64,000 bases of DNA from AAA164-E04 sp014239995 (lineage in GTDB: Bacteria > Verrucomicrobiota > Verrucomicrobiia > Limisphaerales > AAA164-E04), in assembly GCA_029247315.1 (NCBI GenBank), contig JAQWLM010000067.1, forward strand, positions 1 to 64,000, given 5' to 3'. The first letter of the stretch is position 1; the number at the start of each line of letters is the position of its first letter. The notes under the pieces were generated by a model. The model was not told where the DNA came from. It saw only the letters and a program-made list of their open reading frames with translations, and made no database searches. The translations under genes and the position numbers were made by a program. This document shows positions 8,098-18,100 of the stretch, one piece after another.

Positions 8098-10026
8098 ATG
8101 TTCTGCAAGCTATGTTTTCAAGTGGGCCGGGCGGTCTTGTTTCTTTTTGCGCCATTGGCTTTGGCTGACAATTACCTTCAACTGGGTCCAATGCTCGGAC
8201 ATGTGGGCAGTCACGAGGCACATGTCTGGGTCAAGTCCCTGAAGGCGACCCAAACAAGCATTTTAGTCAGTGAAAAATCAGGATTGTCTCATCCGCGCCA
8301 GGTTGAAGGTCCTTATCTGGATAAGGCGACTGATTATTGTGGACACCTGACCGTGCCGGGCTTGAAGGTCTCCACACGTTACTACTACAATATTCTCCTT
8401 GATGGGGTAGCCACGCTGAGTCCGCCTTACCCCTCCTTCAAAACGGCACCGAAACAAGGTGAAGCCACAAAATTACGTTTCGCCTTCGGATCCTGCGTGG
8501 GCCATGAGGGAAGATTGGCGGCGGCGGCATGGGGGGAAATGGCCGGGGACAACTCTCTCCAGATGCTGCTGATGCTGGGTGATAATCATTATGCTGATTC
8601 GACCGATCCCGATGTGCAGCGCGCCGCGTATTATGACCATCGCCATATCGCTGGTTTCAGGGATATCGCAAGGCGCACTGCAGTCTATGGAATCTGGGAT
8701 GATCATGACTATGGTCCCAATGACAGTGATCGTACTGTGGAAGGCCGGCTGGAGACCTTGGAGACCTTCAAATCCATGTGGGCGAACCCTTCCTATGGAG
8801 AATCTCATAATCCAGGCATCTATTATCATTTTGTCTATGGGGACATTGCGTTTTTCATGCTGGACGATCGCTATTACCGCTCACCGAATCATGCCTTGGA
8901 TGATGGGACCAAGACGATGCTTGGGAAACGTCAATGGCAGTGGTTGAAGGAAGGACTGCAGACTTCCAAGGCCAGGCTCAAGTTCGTTGCAGCGGGAAGT
9001 GAGTGGCAGAAGAACGGGCACCGGGATTCGTGGAGCAGTTTCAAGCGTGAGCAGGATGCTTTTTTCAAGTGGCTGGATGAGACGCGCATTGAAGGAGTGA
9101 TACTTCTATCCGGTGACCGTCATTTTACCGGCGGATATCAGATCAATCAACGTGTGATCGAGATCACCTCCGGTCCCCTTGGATCTTCAAGTTATGCGAC
9201 CCCGAATCTTCCTGAAATGTTTCTTAACCACGGCACCGGAAAAATGTTCAGTGTCTTTGATATTGATACGCACGGGGCTTCGCCCAAGGTGGTTCTTGAA
9301 GTGCATCGTGCAGGCGATGGAATGATTGATCGCCGTGATTTTACCATGGACGAAATCAACGGCAAGGCCAGGCTTGCAACCCTGCCACTGCGTGAGAAGA
9401 AAAACGACCCGATCGAGGAAACATCCATTTTCCCACTTTTAAGGTTTGCAGACTTTGAGAAGGGTGCTTCGGATTGGACGCCTACCGATGACAATGCCTG
9501 GAGAATCATCTCTCAGGATGGCAGTAAGGTATACAGCCTGCATCGTCAGAGTCGGTATCAGCCTGAGCATCGCAGTCCCCATAATTACAGCCTGATGAAC
9601 GATATTTTTGTCGGCGATTTTGACCTATATGCCCGGGTGCTCACAACACAACGTGACTACGGGCATCGCAGCATGTGCCTTTTCTTTGGATGGCAGGATC
9701 CTGAGCATTTTTATTATGTTCATCTTGGGCAAAAGACCGATGATCACGCCAATCAGGTGTTTCTTGTCAACGAGGCACCCCGAACAAAAATTTCAACGTT
9801 CACAACGCCTGGAACCCCGTGGGACAGCGACTGGCATACCGTCAGGATCAAGCGCAGGGTGGGTAGCGGTTTGATCGAAGTCTATTGGGATGACATGGCT
9901 CAGCCAGTGATGAGGGCCAATGATCGCACCTTTCAATGGGGCCAGGTTGGTATTGGTTCCTTCGATGATACGGGAGATTGGGATGACATACGCCTCTTTG
10001 GCGTTCGATCGCATGCCCCTGAGTAA
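8098..10026 (+). CDS. phoD: PhoD-type alkaline phosphatase/phosphodiesterase with C-terminal beta domain
   Basis: A 642-residue exported metallophosphoesterase. The N-terminus is a signal peptide ending near PLALA. An N-terminal fibronectin-like domain (LGHVGSHEAHVWVKS) precedes the catalytic domain. Metal-site motifs are FGSC at 130-133, GDNHY from 161, WDDHDYGPND from 200 and SGDRHF from 338, the PhoD set for Fe/Ca-dependent enzymes. Residues about 450-640 form an added domain (ADFEKGASDWTP ... YVHLGQKTDDHANQVFLV ... WHTVRIKR) resembling the concanavalin-like DUF1080/LamG group, which may bind carbohydrate. It probably releases phosphate from organic esters outside the inner membrane. Monocistronic. 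Confidence 0.87.
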   Translation: MFCKLCFQVGRAVLFLFAPLALADNYLQLGPMLGHVGSHEAHVWVKSLKATQTSILVSEKSGLSHPRQVEGPYLDKATDYCGHLTVPGLKVSTRYYYNILLDGVATLSPPYPSFKTAPKQGEATKLRFAFGSCVGHEGRLAAAAWGEMAGDNSLQMLLMLGDNHYADSTDPDVQRAAYYDHRHIAGFRDIARRTAVYGIWDDHDYGPNDSDRTVEGRLETLETFKSMWANPSYGESHNPGIYYHFVYGDIAFFMLDDRYYRSPNHALDDGTKTMLGKRQWQWLKEGLQTSKARLKFVAAGSEWQKNGHRDSWSSFKREQDAFFKWLDETRIEGVILLSGDRHFTGGYQINQRVIEITSGPLGSSSYATPNLPEMFLNHGTGKMFSVFDIDTHGASPKVVLEVHRAGDGMIDRRDFTMDEINGKARLATLPLREKKNDPIEETSIFPLLRFADFEKGASDWTPTDDNAWRIISQDGSKVYSLHRQSRYQPEHRSPHNYSLMNDIFVGDFDLYARVLTTQRDYGHRSMCLFFGWQDPEHFYYVHLGQKTDDHANQVFLVNEAPRTKISTFTTPGTPWDSDWHTVRIKRRVGSGLIEVYWDDMAQPVMRANDRTFQWGQVGIGSFDDTGDWDDIRLFGVRSHAPE

Positions 10027-10094
10027 CCCGAATCCATCATCCGCCCTGCTTCTGGATCGAACGATGGGAGTCTTAACTGTGGGCGGGACACCTG

Positions 10095-11231
10095 TCAGCT
10101 GGGCCAGTTTTCCAGCATATGGATCAAGTCCTCCATGGATGGGCTTTTGCCAGAGCGCACATAGAATCCACTGGTAGTGACGCCGGTGACGAGGGATTCC
10201 TGATGGCTGAGTCCCATCAGTCTTCCAAGGCAGAATCCGGCATTGAAGTGATCTCCCGCACCCGTGGTGATGACTGGATTAGGGATGAATGGTCCGTTTG
10301 CGTCAACCACCTGAACGCCATCTGAAGCCAGTGCATAACGTACTGGATGCACCACGATAGTATCCACACTGATTTGTTGATGCAGCTTGGCGACCAGGTC
10401 CATCAGTGCCTCTCTGGTGTCATGTGAGGCGTGTAAATCCAACACTTCGCCGATCTCATGTGCCTCCTTCTCGTTCAGTCCCAAGGTGACAGAAAAGTGC
10501 GATTGAAAACCTGCGATCAGGCGCAGGGCCTTCAGAATGTCTCCTTTAGGTCGTTTTTGCGGGTCACAAAGGTCAAAGAAAATGCCCTTACGCGCGTGTT
10601 TTTCAGGGGGTGCCTGCTGGGACAGGATCTCACTTTGCACCTTGTCCCAGATCTCACTCATGAAGGGCATCATTGTCCAGTTCACAAAAGCCACCAGATC
10701 GGAATCATTCAGGAGGGCTGTGAAGGTTTCCTTTCCCATGCGCTCAATGATGTTTTTCCAGCACATGTCATTCAGGGGCGTGAGTTTGCCCATCAACAGT
10801 TTTCCGTCCTGGAATTCGTAAGCGTCTGTATGTCCCGGGTTGGCGACGCTGTAAACCTTGCTGGCCTTGTCAGCCAAGGGTTCAAATACTGGGTGCTGGG
10901 CTGGGTAGCCGAGTGCCCCCAGGTAGGTGACCTGGGTGCCCGCCTTTGCCATGGCATTGGCCATGATGGGGCCGTTTCCACCCAGCTTGACCCGTTGGGT
11001 GACCAATTCAAGGTTGGTGCTGCGACCGGCAGCCTCCCCGATGCGGTTCGAAAAACCCTGGATGGTGGTAATGCGTTCGAAGTGCTCGACATCCATACGT
11101 GTATCGACGACGTGAAGGATTTCGTCCACAAACCCGTCCAGTCCAATAAAGGCCCGTTTTGCCTGCACCAGGTGTTGCTTCTCACGCAGGGATTGGGCAA
11201 CGCACTGCCGAATCGTATTCTGATCACTCAT
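10095..11231 (-). CDS. PfkB family carbohydrate kinase
   Basis: Predicted ATP-dependent kinase of a sugar or nucleoside; 378 residues, somewhat longer than ribokinase. The N-terminal substrate region starts FIGLDGFVDEILHVVDTR and continues with KLGGNGPIMANAMAKAGTQVTYLG, the first PfkB signature. The second signature is ITTGAGDHFNAGF with the catalytic aspartate near residue 327. The substrate is not evident. The gene begins 6 bp after the parB stop, so both are read from one transcript, an unusual pairing. Confidence 0.87.
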   Translation of the reverse strand: MSDQNTIRQCVAQSLREKQHLVQAKRAFIGLDGFVDEILHVVDTRMDVEHFERITTIQGFSNRIGEAAGRSTNLELVTQRVKLGGNGPIMANAMAKAGTQVTYLGALGYPAQHPVFEPLADKASKVYSVANPGHTDAYEFQDGKLLMGKLTPLNDMCWKNIIERMGKETFTALLNDSDLVAFVNWTMMPFMSEIWDKVQSEILSQQAPPEKHARKGIFFDLCDPQKRPKGDILKALRLIAGFQSHFSVTLGLNEKEAHEIGEVLDLHASHDTREALMDLVAKLHQQISVDTIVVHPVRYALASDGVQVVDANGPFIPNPVITTGAGDHFNAGFCLGRLMGLSHQESLVTGVTTSGFYVRSGKSPSMEDLIHMLENWPS

Positions 11232-11237
11232 GCCTTG

Positions 11238-12188
11238 TCAGTCGGCTGAGATACCAATATCGGCCAGGATCTTCTCCAGTTCATCATGAGAAAAAAATCG
11301 AATCTGCAGGGAACCCTTGCCTTTTTGGTATTTTAAACGGACTTTTGTATTGAATTTTTCAATCAAGCGTTGTTCCAGATGAGCCACGTGGACATCTTTT
11401 TCCTCATGGCGAGGGGCTGGCATGACGCTAGAAATCGGGGTTTCCTCCTTCTTTTGATGGATTTCACTGACAAGGGATTCTGTTTGTCGCACACTCAGCC
11501 CATCTTTGAGGACCCGCTGGGCGATGCTCATCATGAGTTGGCCTGTGCCGAGCCCAAGCAATACCTTGGCATGTCCCACACTGAGCTTTCCTTCCCTGAG
11601 CATTTCTTGAACCTTGTCAGGAAGCTTTAACAAGCGAAGGGCATTTGCCACGGCAGCGCGACTTTTACCTACTTTGACTGCAGTTTCCTCCTGTTTGAGT
11701 TGGAATTGCTGTATCAGTTGCTGGTAACCAAGCGCCTCTTCGATTGGGTTCAGGTTTTCCCGTTGCAGGTTCTCGATGAGGGCGAGTTCGAGGACTTCCC
11801 GGTCAGTTGCCTCGCGTATGATGATCGGCACGTCCTTCAGTCCAGCTTCCTGGGAGGCTCTCCAGCGTCTTTCCCCGGCAATCAATTCCCAGTGGTCACT
11901 TTTTCTACGCACCACCAGCGGCTGGATCAGGCCCTGTTCCCGTATCGAGTCCGTCAGTTCTTCCAGAGCCATTGGTTCGAAATGGCGTCGCGGCTGAAAT
12001 GGGCATGGTCTGATATCCTCAATGGGCAAATATTTTGGCGAAAGATTTGTTTCCTTCACGAATCCATCTGCCTGGAGTGGAGGATAGCTTACAGGCTCCC
12101 GGGGTGTTTCCGGTTGCGTGTGCTTGGCAGGTGGTGTGGCTCCGCCGAGTAGAGCTCCCAGACCTCTGCCCAAAGGCGTCTTAGACAT
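11238..12188 (-). CDS. parB: ParB/Spo0J family chromosome partitioning protein
   Basis: Binds parS sites, acts as a CTP-dependent clamp and helps load SMC and segregate origins. I use the ATG at 12188 (316 residues) because an AGGTGA ribosome site lies just upstream; a nine-codon extension is possible but less likely. The N-terminus MSKTPLGRGLGALLGG is the classic ParA-stimulating peptide. The ParB/Srx domain follows, with the GERRWRAS and ENLQRENLNPIEEA boxes of the CTP pocket, then the helix-turn-helix (KVGKSRAAVANALRLLKLP) and a C-terminal dimerisation domain. No parA is adjacent, which is unusual. Confidence 0.94.
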   Translation of the reverse strand: MSKTPLGRGLGALLGGATPPAKHTQPETPREPVSYPPLQADGFVKETNLSPKYLPIEDIRPCPFQPRRHFEPMALEELTDSIREQGLIQPLVVRRKSDHWELIAGERRWRASQEAGLKDVPIIIREATDREVLELALIENLQRENLNPIEEALGYQQLIQQFQLKQEETAVKVGKSRAAVANALRLLKLPDKVQEMLREGKLSVGHAKVLLGLGTGQLMMSIAQRVLKDGLSVRQTESLVSEIHQKKEETPISSVMPAPRHEEKDVHVAHLEQRLIEKFNTKVRLKYQKGKGSLQIRFFSHDELEKILADIGISAD

Positions 12189-12269
12189 GGATTCACCTTG
12201 GGAGACCAAGGGCATGTTGTCAAGAGGCTCGCCCCTCCTGCTTTGAATTTTTAGAGGAATAGTCTATAG

Positions 12270-12707
12270 GTGTGTCACATGGTAGACAAAAAAGAACGGA
12301 TGCGGCATTTTGCAAAGACATTCAAGGATTGTGGAGATTGGGACCCTCGTTACTGGGGCTACTTCATCACATTCAATGAGAGTCGCTTCTATGAGGCTCA
12401 TGATATCCTTGAAGACCTTTGGCTCGAGTGTCGACGCATGCCTTTGGATGCTTTCTACAAGTCCCTGATTCAGTTGGCTGGTGCCTTTGTGCATCTGGAA
12501 AAAAAACGTTACCGTCCTGCAGGTGCGCTCTTCAAACTCTGTCAAGGTTACCTGAGACCCTACGGAGATTCCTGTGAAGGACTCGCATTGGGCGAAATAC
12601 ATGACCTGATAGACTGCTGGGCCGATCATACTGCGTTCGCCCAAGTCGATGGCCCCTGCTTGCTTGAATGTTTTGAAAAACCAAGCCTGCAGATGCCTGG
12701 AGCCTGA
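12270..12707 (+). CDS. DUF309 domain protein
   Basis: A 145-residue soluble helical protein. The DUF309 pattern is clear: FNESRFYEAHDILEDLW (the N-x-x-x-x-x-EAH-x-x-LE-x-x-W motif), followed by FYKSLIQLAGAFVHLEKKRYRPAGALF. Members of this family are small and uncharacterised. It is divergent from parB, with 81 bp between the starts. The ORF starts at ATG 12279 (VDKKERMRHF) or at the ATG used here; the difference is three codons. No function can be assigned. Confidence 0.8.
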   Translation: MCHMVDKKERMRHFAKTFKDCGDWDPRYWGYFITFNESRFYEAHDILEDLWLECRRMPLDAFYKSLIQLAGAFVHLEKKRYRPAGALFKLCQGYLRPYGDSCEGLALGEIHDLIDCWADHTAFAQVDGPCLLECFEKPSLQMPGA

Positions 12708-12940
12708 TATTCACAAGTAACATGCATGGCAGCAGTCCTATGCATCCAAAATATGGCGGGCCTTCCATGATCGAGAGTCATCCTCATGGGCCCTGAATCA
12801 CGTGTCCGGTAATGATGCTTGCTGGGGTGTTTCAACCCATGCTAAGAGAGTTTTTTGGAGACGAAACCAACAAACCCTTTGGATTCAGCGATCGTCACTT
12901 GGGTGTGCCTGAAGGGATAGGTAACAGTGTCCGGCCTTGA

Positions 12941-13678
12941 TCAAAGCAGCCTCTCCATGGGGAAAATCACGACATCGATGGATTTTGAAAAAAGGATTTT
13001 TGGTGAAAATGCCTTCGCCTCCATTCCATCCAGCAGCGTGTTTTCCTTGATGGAAAGATTGCATTTTTCCAATCCCCATCTGGGATGGTGTATTTCGGTG
13101 CGGTAAAGGCCTCCCGATCCGCTTTGACTGTAAAGACAGTAGCGCTCTGTGGCCCACCATTCGAAGGAATTCCGTTCAGTCTCGAAGGTTTCCGTTGGCT
13201 CATATTCAGCGTAAAAACGGTGGTGGTTTCGACGGTGGATGCAGGTGTAGCAGTTCTCTTTTTGTTCAATATGCAGTGCTGCCATGTGGTAGGGGAGATG
13301 ATAAAGGGCTCTCGCCAGGCAGACGGCTAGAAGTTTAGGCACGTCCAGGCTGAAGAACCATACACCGGGTTTGTCCTTATACCTCACGTAGGTTCGAACG
13401 TTGATCTCAGGAAAATCCCGGATCCAGCTTGGTGATGGCAGGCCCCGTCGTTTGATGGCATTCATATCGAACGGCACAATGCCAATCCAGGCCTTCCCAT
13501 CAAAAAGATCCACCTCCAAGGCGCTTGGAATCCTGTCCCGGATCCATTGAGGATCGATCTGCCAATGGACAAAAAGTAGATTTTTCCATGATTGCTGGAT
13601 GACCCATGGACGCTTTGGCAGGGGCCATGGACGATGAGTGACCTGTTTAAATGTGGGATGCTGCATAAAGCGGCTCAA
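12941..13678 (-). CDS. DUF2071 family protein (YqjF-like)
   Basis: A 245-residue protein matching the DUF2071 pattern: RPWVIQQSWKNLLFVHWQIDPQWIRDRIP, then DLFDGKAWIGIVPFDM and FPEINVRTYVRYKDKPGVWFFSLDV. The family has an acetoacetate decarboxylase-like fold and no firmly known activity. The start at 13678 leaves a short basic N-terminus. It is convergent with the DUF309 gene; the 233 bp between them hold no recognisable gene or terminator. Confidence 0.85.
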   Translation of the reverse strand: MSRFMQHPTFKQVTHRPWPLPKRPWVIQQSWKNLLFVHWQIDPQWIRDRIPSALEVDLFDGKAWIGIVPFDMNAIKRRGLPSPSWIRDFPEINVRTYVRYKDKPGVWFFSLDVPKLLAVCLARALYHLPYHMAALHIEQKENCYTCIHRRNHHRFYAEYEPTETFETERNSFEWWATERYCLYSQSGSGGLYRTEIHHPRWGLEKCNLSIKENTLLDGMEAKAFSPKILFSKSIDVVIFPMERLL

Positions 13679-13816
13679 GTTGCATATATTGCTTGGTTAC
13701 AGGCTGTCGAAGCCCTGAAAGGTAACCTTCCATGGTCTTGTCCGTTTGGAAAACGTTTTCTGGTTTAACCCTTTGACTGGAAGTGCAGCTCCTGGCAAAA
13801 AAATGGAATTTGGGAC

Positions 13817-15124
13817 TTACACCTCATCCAGAGCTTCACTTGCATCTCCAAAGGAAGGCAATGACATGCCAAACTTATCCATGATGGAAAGGTAAAGACG
13901 GCACATTTGCCTGTTTGGCTTGTCACGATAGTTCAGGATGCGTCCCCCCTTGATGCGTCCTCCACCCCCCCCCATCAGGAGGACCGGTAGTTGTGTGGCG
14001 TTGTGTCCCCCAGTGAGCATGCTTGAACAGAATAAGAGGATGGAGTTGTCCAGCAGGGTGCGATCGCCCTCCTGCACTGCATTCATGCGTTCGCAGAGGT
14101 AGGCGAGTTGTTCCAGGAAGAAGCGATTGACCTTGAGCCAGTCCTCGGTGTCGCTGTGGGATAGTCAATGGTGGATCATGTAATCAACACCCAGGTGTGG
14201 AAAGCGCAGGGAACTGTGATCATTGTTTAGTTTGAGGGTGCAGACGCGCGTGGTATCTGTCTGAAATCCCAAGAGCATGATGTCGCACATGAGCCTCATG
14301 TGTTCAGCTATATTCTGGGGAATACCATCAGCGGGACGTGGACGATCAGGCTCATGCAGGGTTGGGCGCCAACCCTGCATCTCACCACGCATGCCGGCGT
14401 TTTCAATCCGCCGCTCTACCTCTCGCACCGAGTTCAGATACTCGTCCAGTTTTTGCTGGTCGCGCAGGCTGATCTTGCGCCGGAAGGAATGCGCCTCCCC
14501 AAGCACAGCGTCCAGCACACTTCGATCCCCCTGGCTGAGGGTATCCTTGAAGAGTCTGTCAAACGCCAGGGCGGGATAGAGCTCCAGGGGAGTGGGTGAG
14601 GTCGGGGAAGTCCACGAGATGTGAGAGCTGTAGAGCATGGAATAATTCTTGTGGACCGAGGGATTGGATTTTTCGCAGCCAAGGACCATGCTTGGAACCT
14701 TCGTGCGAAAGCCAAGGCTTTGTGCAACCATCTGGTCAACGCTCGTGCCGGATCGAATTTCACCACCTGAGGCCAATGGAGCTCCTGACAACAGATTGCC
14801 AGTCTGTGAACTATGGATATTGCCTTTCAGGGCCTCTGCATTGTAGAGGCCTTGAATGAAAAGCATTTTGTCGCGATAGGGTTGCAGGGGTTCAAGGACT
14901 CGCCCCAGATGCATGCCATCGCTTTCCATGCGGGCACTCCACTCGCGGCTGTGAAATCCGTTTCCCGAGAACAAGACTCCCAGTCTGATGGGAGCCTGAG
15001 GGAGTTTTGAGGGTGCCGACGCTGTTTCTCCCCAGATGTGGACGGATTCCAGCCATGGAAGGGCCATCGTGACCCCTGTACCGCGCAGGAAGGTGCGGCG
15101 TGAAAAGCTTGCGTGACGTTTCAT
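13817..15124 (-). pseudogene. DUF1552 family protein interrupted by one in-frame TGA
   Basis: The 436-codon frame is open from the ATG at 15124 to the TAA-side end at 13817 except for one TGA at codon 320 (14165-14167). Both sides match DUF1552: a Tat leader (SRRTFLRG), MALPWLESV, NLLSGAPL, NNDHSSLRFPHLGVDYMIHH, then after the TGA LSHSDTEDWLKVNRFF, NSILLFCSSMLTGG and GGGGGRIKGGR. The TGA replaces the variable residue of the conserved HHxLSH block. There is no frameshift and the downstream part shows no decay. It follows the PSCyt1 gene by 59 bp, the standard family partnership. Options are a recent nonsense mutation, a sequencing error, or readthrough of UGA-CUA. Function of DUF1552 proteins is unknown. 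Confidence 0.85.
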
Positions 15125-15183
15125 GGTAATGTCTGGTTTTTGAATCCTTGGCTGGCTGAATCATCCTGCCTTCAACCGGGGCT

Positions 15184-18100
15184 CTATTCAATGTCTCTTT
15201 CCCCACGGCCTCGAATAAAACGGAATTGCTTGCTGAGAACAATCTCCTCGAAAGCTGCCCCGACACGGTAATGCTCGGATTCCAATCGTTTTTGTATGCT
15301 GTCCAGTAGTGGTCGATCCGAAAGAATGATCGATCGGCCCAGTGCATATCCAAGTAGTTTTTTGCAGAATTGCCTGATTAATCGGTCGCGTTTGTCTCGA
15401 ATGAGGTAATTCCGCAGTGCAGCAGCATCTTCAATATGAGTGCCATCCCAGAGGACCGTCTTTGTATTGACCGTTCGATCAGCAAGATCCGTCAATCTCG
15501 ATCGCCCAATGGCATCATAGGCTTCCAGTGCATAGCCATATGGGTCGATGCGTTGGTGGCACCCGGCACATTTCGGATTGCGGGTGTGCGCCTCGGTCAT
15601 TTCGCGAATGGTCATCGTCTGGTTGCGTTCCTCCTCTGGTAATGGTGGTACGTCGGCAGGGGGTTTGGGAAGAGGTTCTCCCAGCAATGTCTCCGCAATC
15701 CAGTTGCCTCGTAAAATGGGGCTGGTGCGTGAGGCTCCCGCATGTTTCGAAAGCGTTGCCGCGAAGCCAAGGACGCCTCCTCGCCCATAAACCTGGATAC
15801 CCTCTGTTTTGTGCCAACCGTCCTCGTCAGGTGGTGGTATGTCATAATGTCGGGCGAGTGCCTTGTTTAAAAAGGTATGATCTGCTTGCCAAATATCGAG
15901 CAATGAGCCATCGCTTCGGAACAAATGAGTGAAAAAGCGGAGCACTTCTTCCAGCATATCCCCCCTCAGTGATTCGAATGAGGGGTACTTCCGTTGGTTC
16001 TTTTCGTCGAATGATTCAAAATCATAAAGATGCAACCAGGCAGTGGCAAATTCCCTTGAAAGCCGATGCACCCTTGGATCCAGTAGCATGCGGCGTGTTT
16101 GCTCCTGAAGGACCTCGGTTTGCGACAAGTCGCCTGCCCTTGCTCTGGCTAGAAGAGTTTGATCAGGTCCAGAGGACCAGAGAAAATAACTGAGTCTGGA
16201 GGCCAGTTCCCAGTCATTAACCTTTTCCGGTTTGGGTCCTGAAGGGGCTTCTTCCAGGTGATAAAGAAAGTGAGGGGAAACAATAACACGTGTCAGGACG
16301 GCCTGGATGGCTTCCTCGTGCTTTAGTTCCCGGGTGCGTAATACATTGTAAAGTTTGTGGAATGCCTGTGTTTCAGTTTCCCGGAGGGGGCGGCGATAGG
16401 CTTTTTCTGCAAATACGAGCAGGGCGTCCATGTGCCGGGTCTGTGATTGTTCGAGTAGTTCCCTGAATGCTGATGCGCGTTTCAGGATAGGATCTTTAAG
16501 GGGTTCGAAAACTGAGGGGTCGGCGTCCTGGGTGGCATATTGCCACAATTGCTCATAGGCATCGACCTGCGTGAGGGCATCCCGGCTGATGAAGTGAAGT
16601 TCCTCCCAGAGTCGATCCAGGCGTTCACATTCATCCCTGTTCAGCATCAGGTTTTTCAGGTGCGCATCCTCCCGGTAATAAAGGGTCAAGGTGACTACTT
16701 CGTCGACAGGAACAATTTTTGTATAGCACAACGCCGAAGGGAAGAGCTCTCGGAAATCATTGAAGTGGTCTTGCATGCGTCCATAGGTGTGGCTCCCTGG
16801 GTTTGCAATGATGGAGGGGAGGTGTTGTGTTTCATCGTCCATTTCAAATCGTTTTGCCAGGGAGGAGGGAGTGACAAGGGGCGTTGAAACCGGCATGGAG
16901 GGTTGAGCTGAGACGCTCAATTGCAGGGAGTCTCCCTTCATTCCGGTATCATGAAGTCTGCCGGTGACCCGCCACTCAGCGTCCTTCATCCATTCAAAAT
17001 CCGCTTCCATGACGATTCTCGAGGGTACCGTCGCGACCAGATTATCTGAGTCATGCATGAAATGCATATCCTGGGTAATTGGAGGGTTCGTTTTTCCATC
17101 CTGTCCTTCGTCGGTCAACAGGGTGATTCGAACCATTGAGTTCTCCGCGTGTTGCTCCAGTTTATCCAGGGTGTGGATTTGATCTGGCAGGTGGGATAGC
17201 AGCGGACTGGTGAAATGGGTGAGGGTGGCCTGAAGTTTTTTGTCGGCGGGATGCATGGGGTCGATGCGCATTTCCAGGAGATCCTGGATCGAATGAGCCA
17301 GCTTATCGCGCTCCTCCCTATCCCGACTCTTGATCCACTGGTCCAGCATGGAACCATCCGGAATGTGTTGGATTGCCTCCGGGGTATGGAGGGGTGCCTC
17401 AAAAAAATGCCAAACCCCCTGATTGCCCGCAGCGTCTGGGTGTGGGTTGTCCGCGAGAATGTTGTTTGCGATATCGCGCCTCAGGTTCCATACGTGAGTG
17501 GGATCGTCGTGATTTGTCAGCGTCAAGTCGATATCCGTGAGGTCACAGGCATGGTTCCGATGATCAGGGCCGATGCGCAGAGTGATGAAATCACCTTTCT
17601 TGATTGAGATCATTTCATTAACTGTGAACGGCACTCCTTGGCTGCCATCTGAGTGGCCTCGGCTCAGGAATCTCTGTTGGTGACCTCGCTGCCAGGCCAC
17701 AGACCAGGTGGTTCCGTTTCCACATTCGGGATGGGCATCCAAGATTCGACCGCTTATGTCCAAGCGTCCGTTGATAGGACTTTTCCATCCAACACCAACC
17801 TGGAGCATTGGACTGGGATGTACCGCTACAGCACCTGGTGGCATGTTGCCCGGAATACGAACATGGGTATTTGAGGCGTTTGCTAGAATGGATGGGGTAT
17901 CCTGGCTACCCCATCCCTGGATGAATGCATAGCCGGAGGTGGAAGGTATTTTCTGGGTGAACAGATGGTCTCCGGGTTCAACGCTTTCTTCACGTCCAAG
18001 GAATCTGAGCCAGGCCTTGAGGATTTGAGGTTCTATAGCCTGTCCTGCCGTTAAGTCCGCTGAGTCCATGTTTGAATGTGCCTCCCATGATACCGAGTTT

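Noticed and set aside
10458..11249. 263-codon plus-strand ORF antisense to the pfkB-parB region
   Set aside because: Shadow of the PfkB frame; no start context or family similarity.
14165..14167. Selenocysteine codon at the TGA in the DUF1552 gene
   Set aside because: No convincing SECIS hairpin follows within about 40 bases and the family position is not cysteine, so selenocysteine is unlikely.
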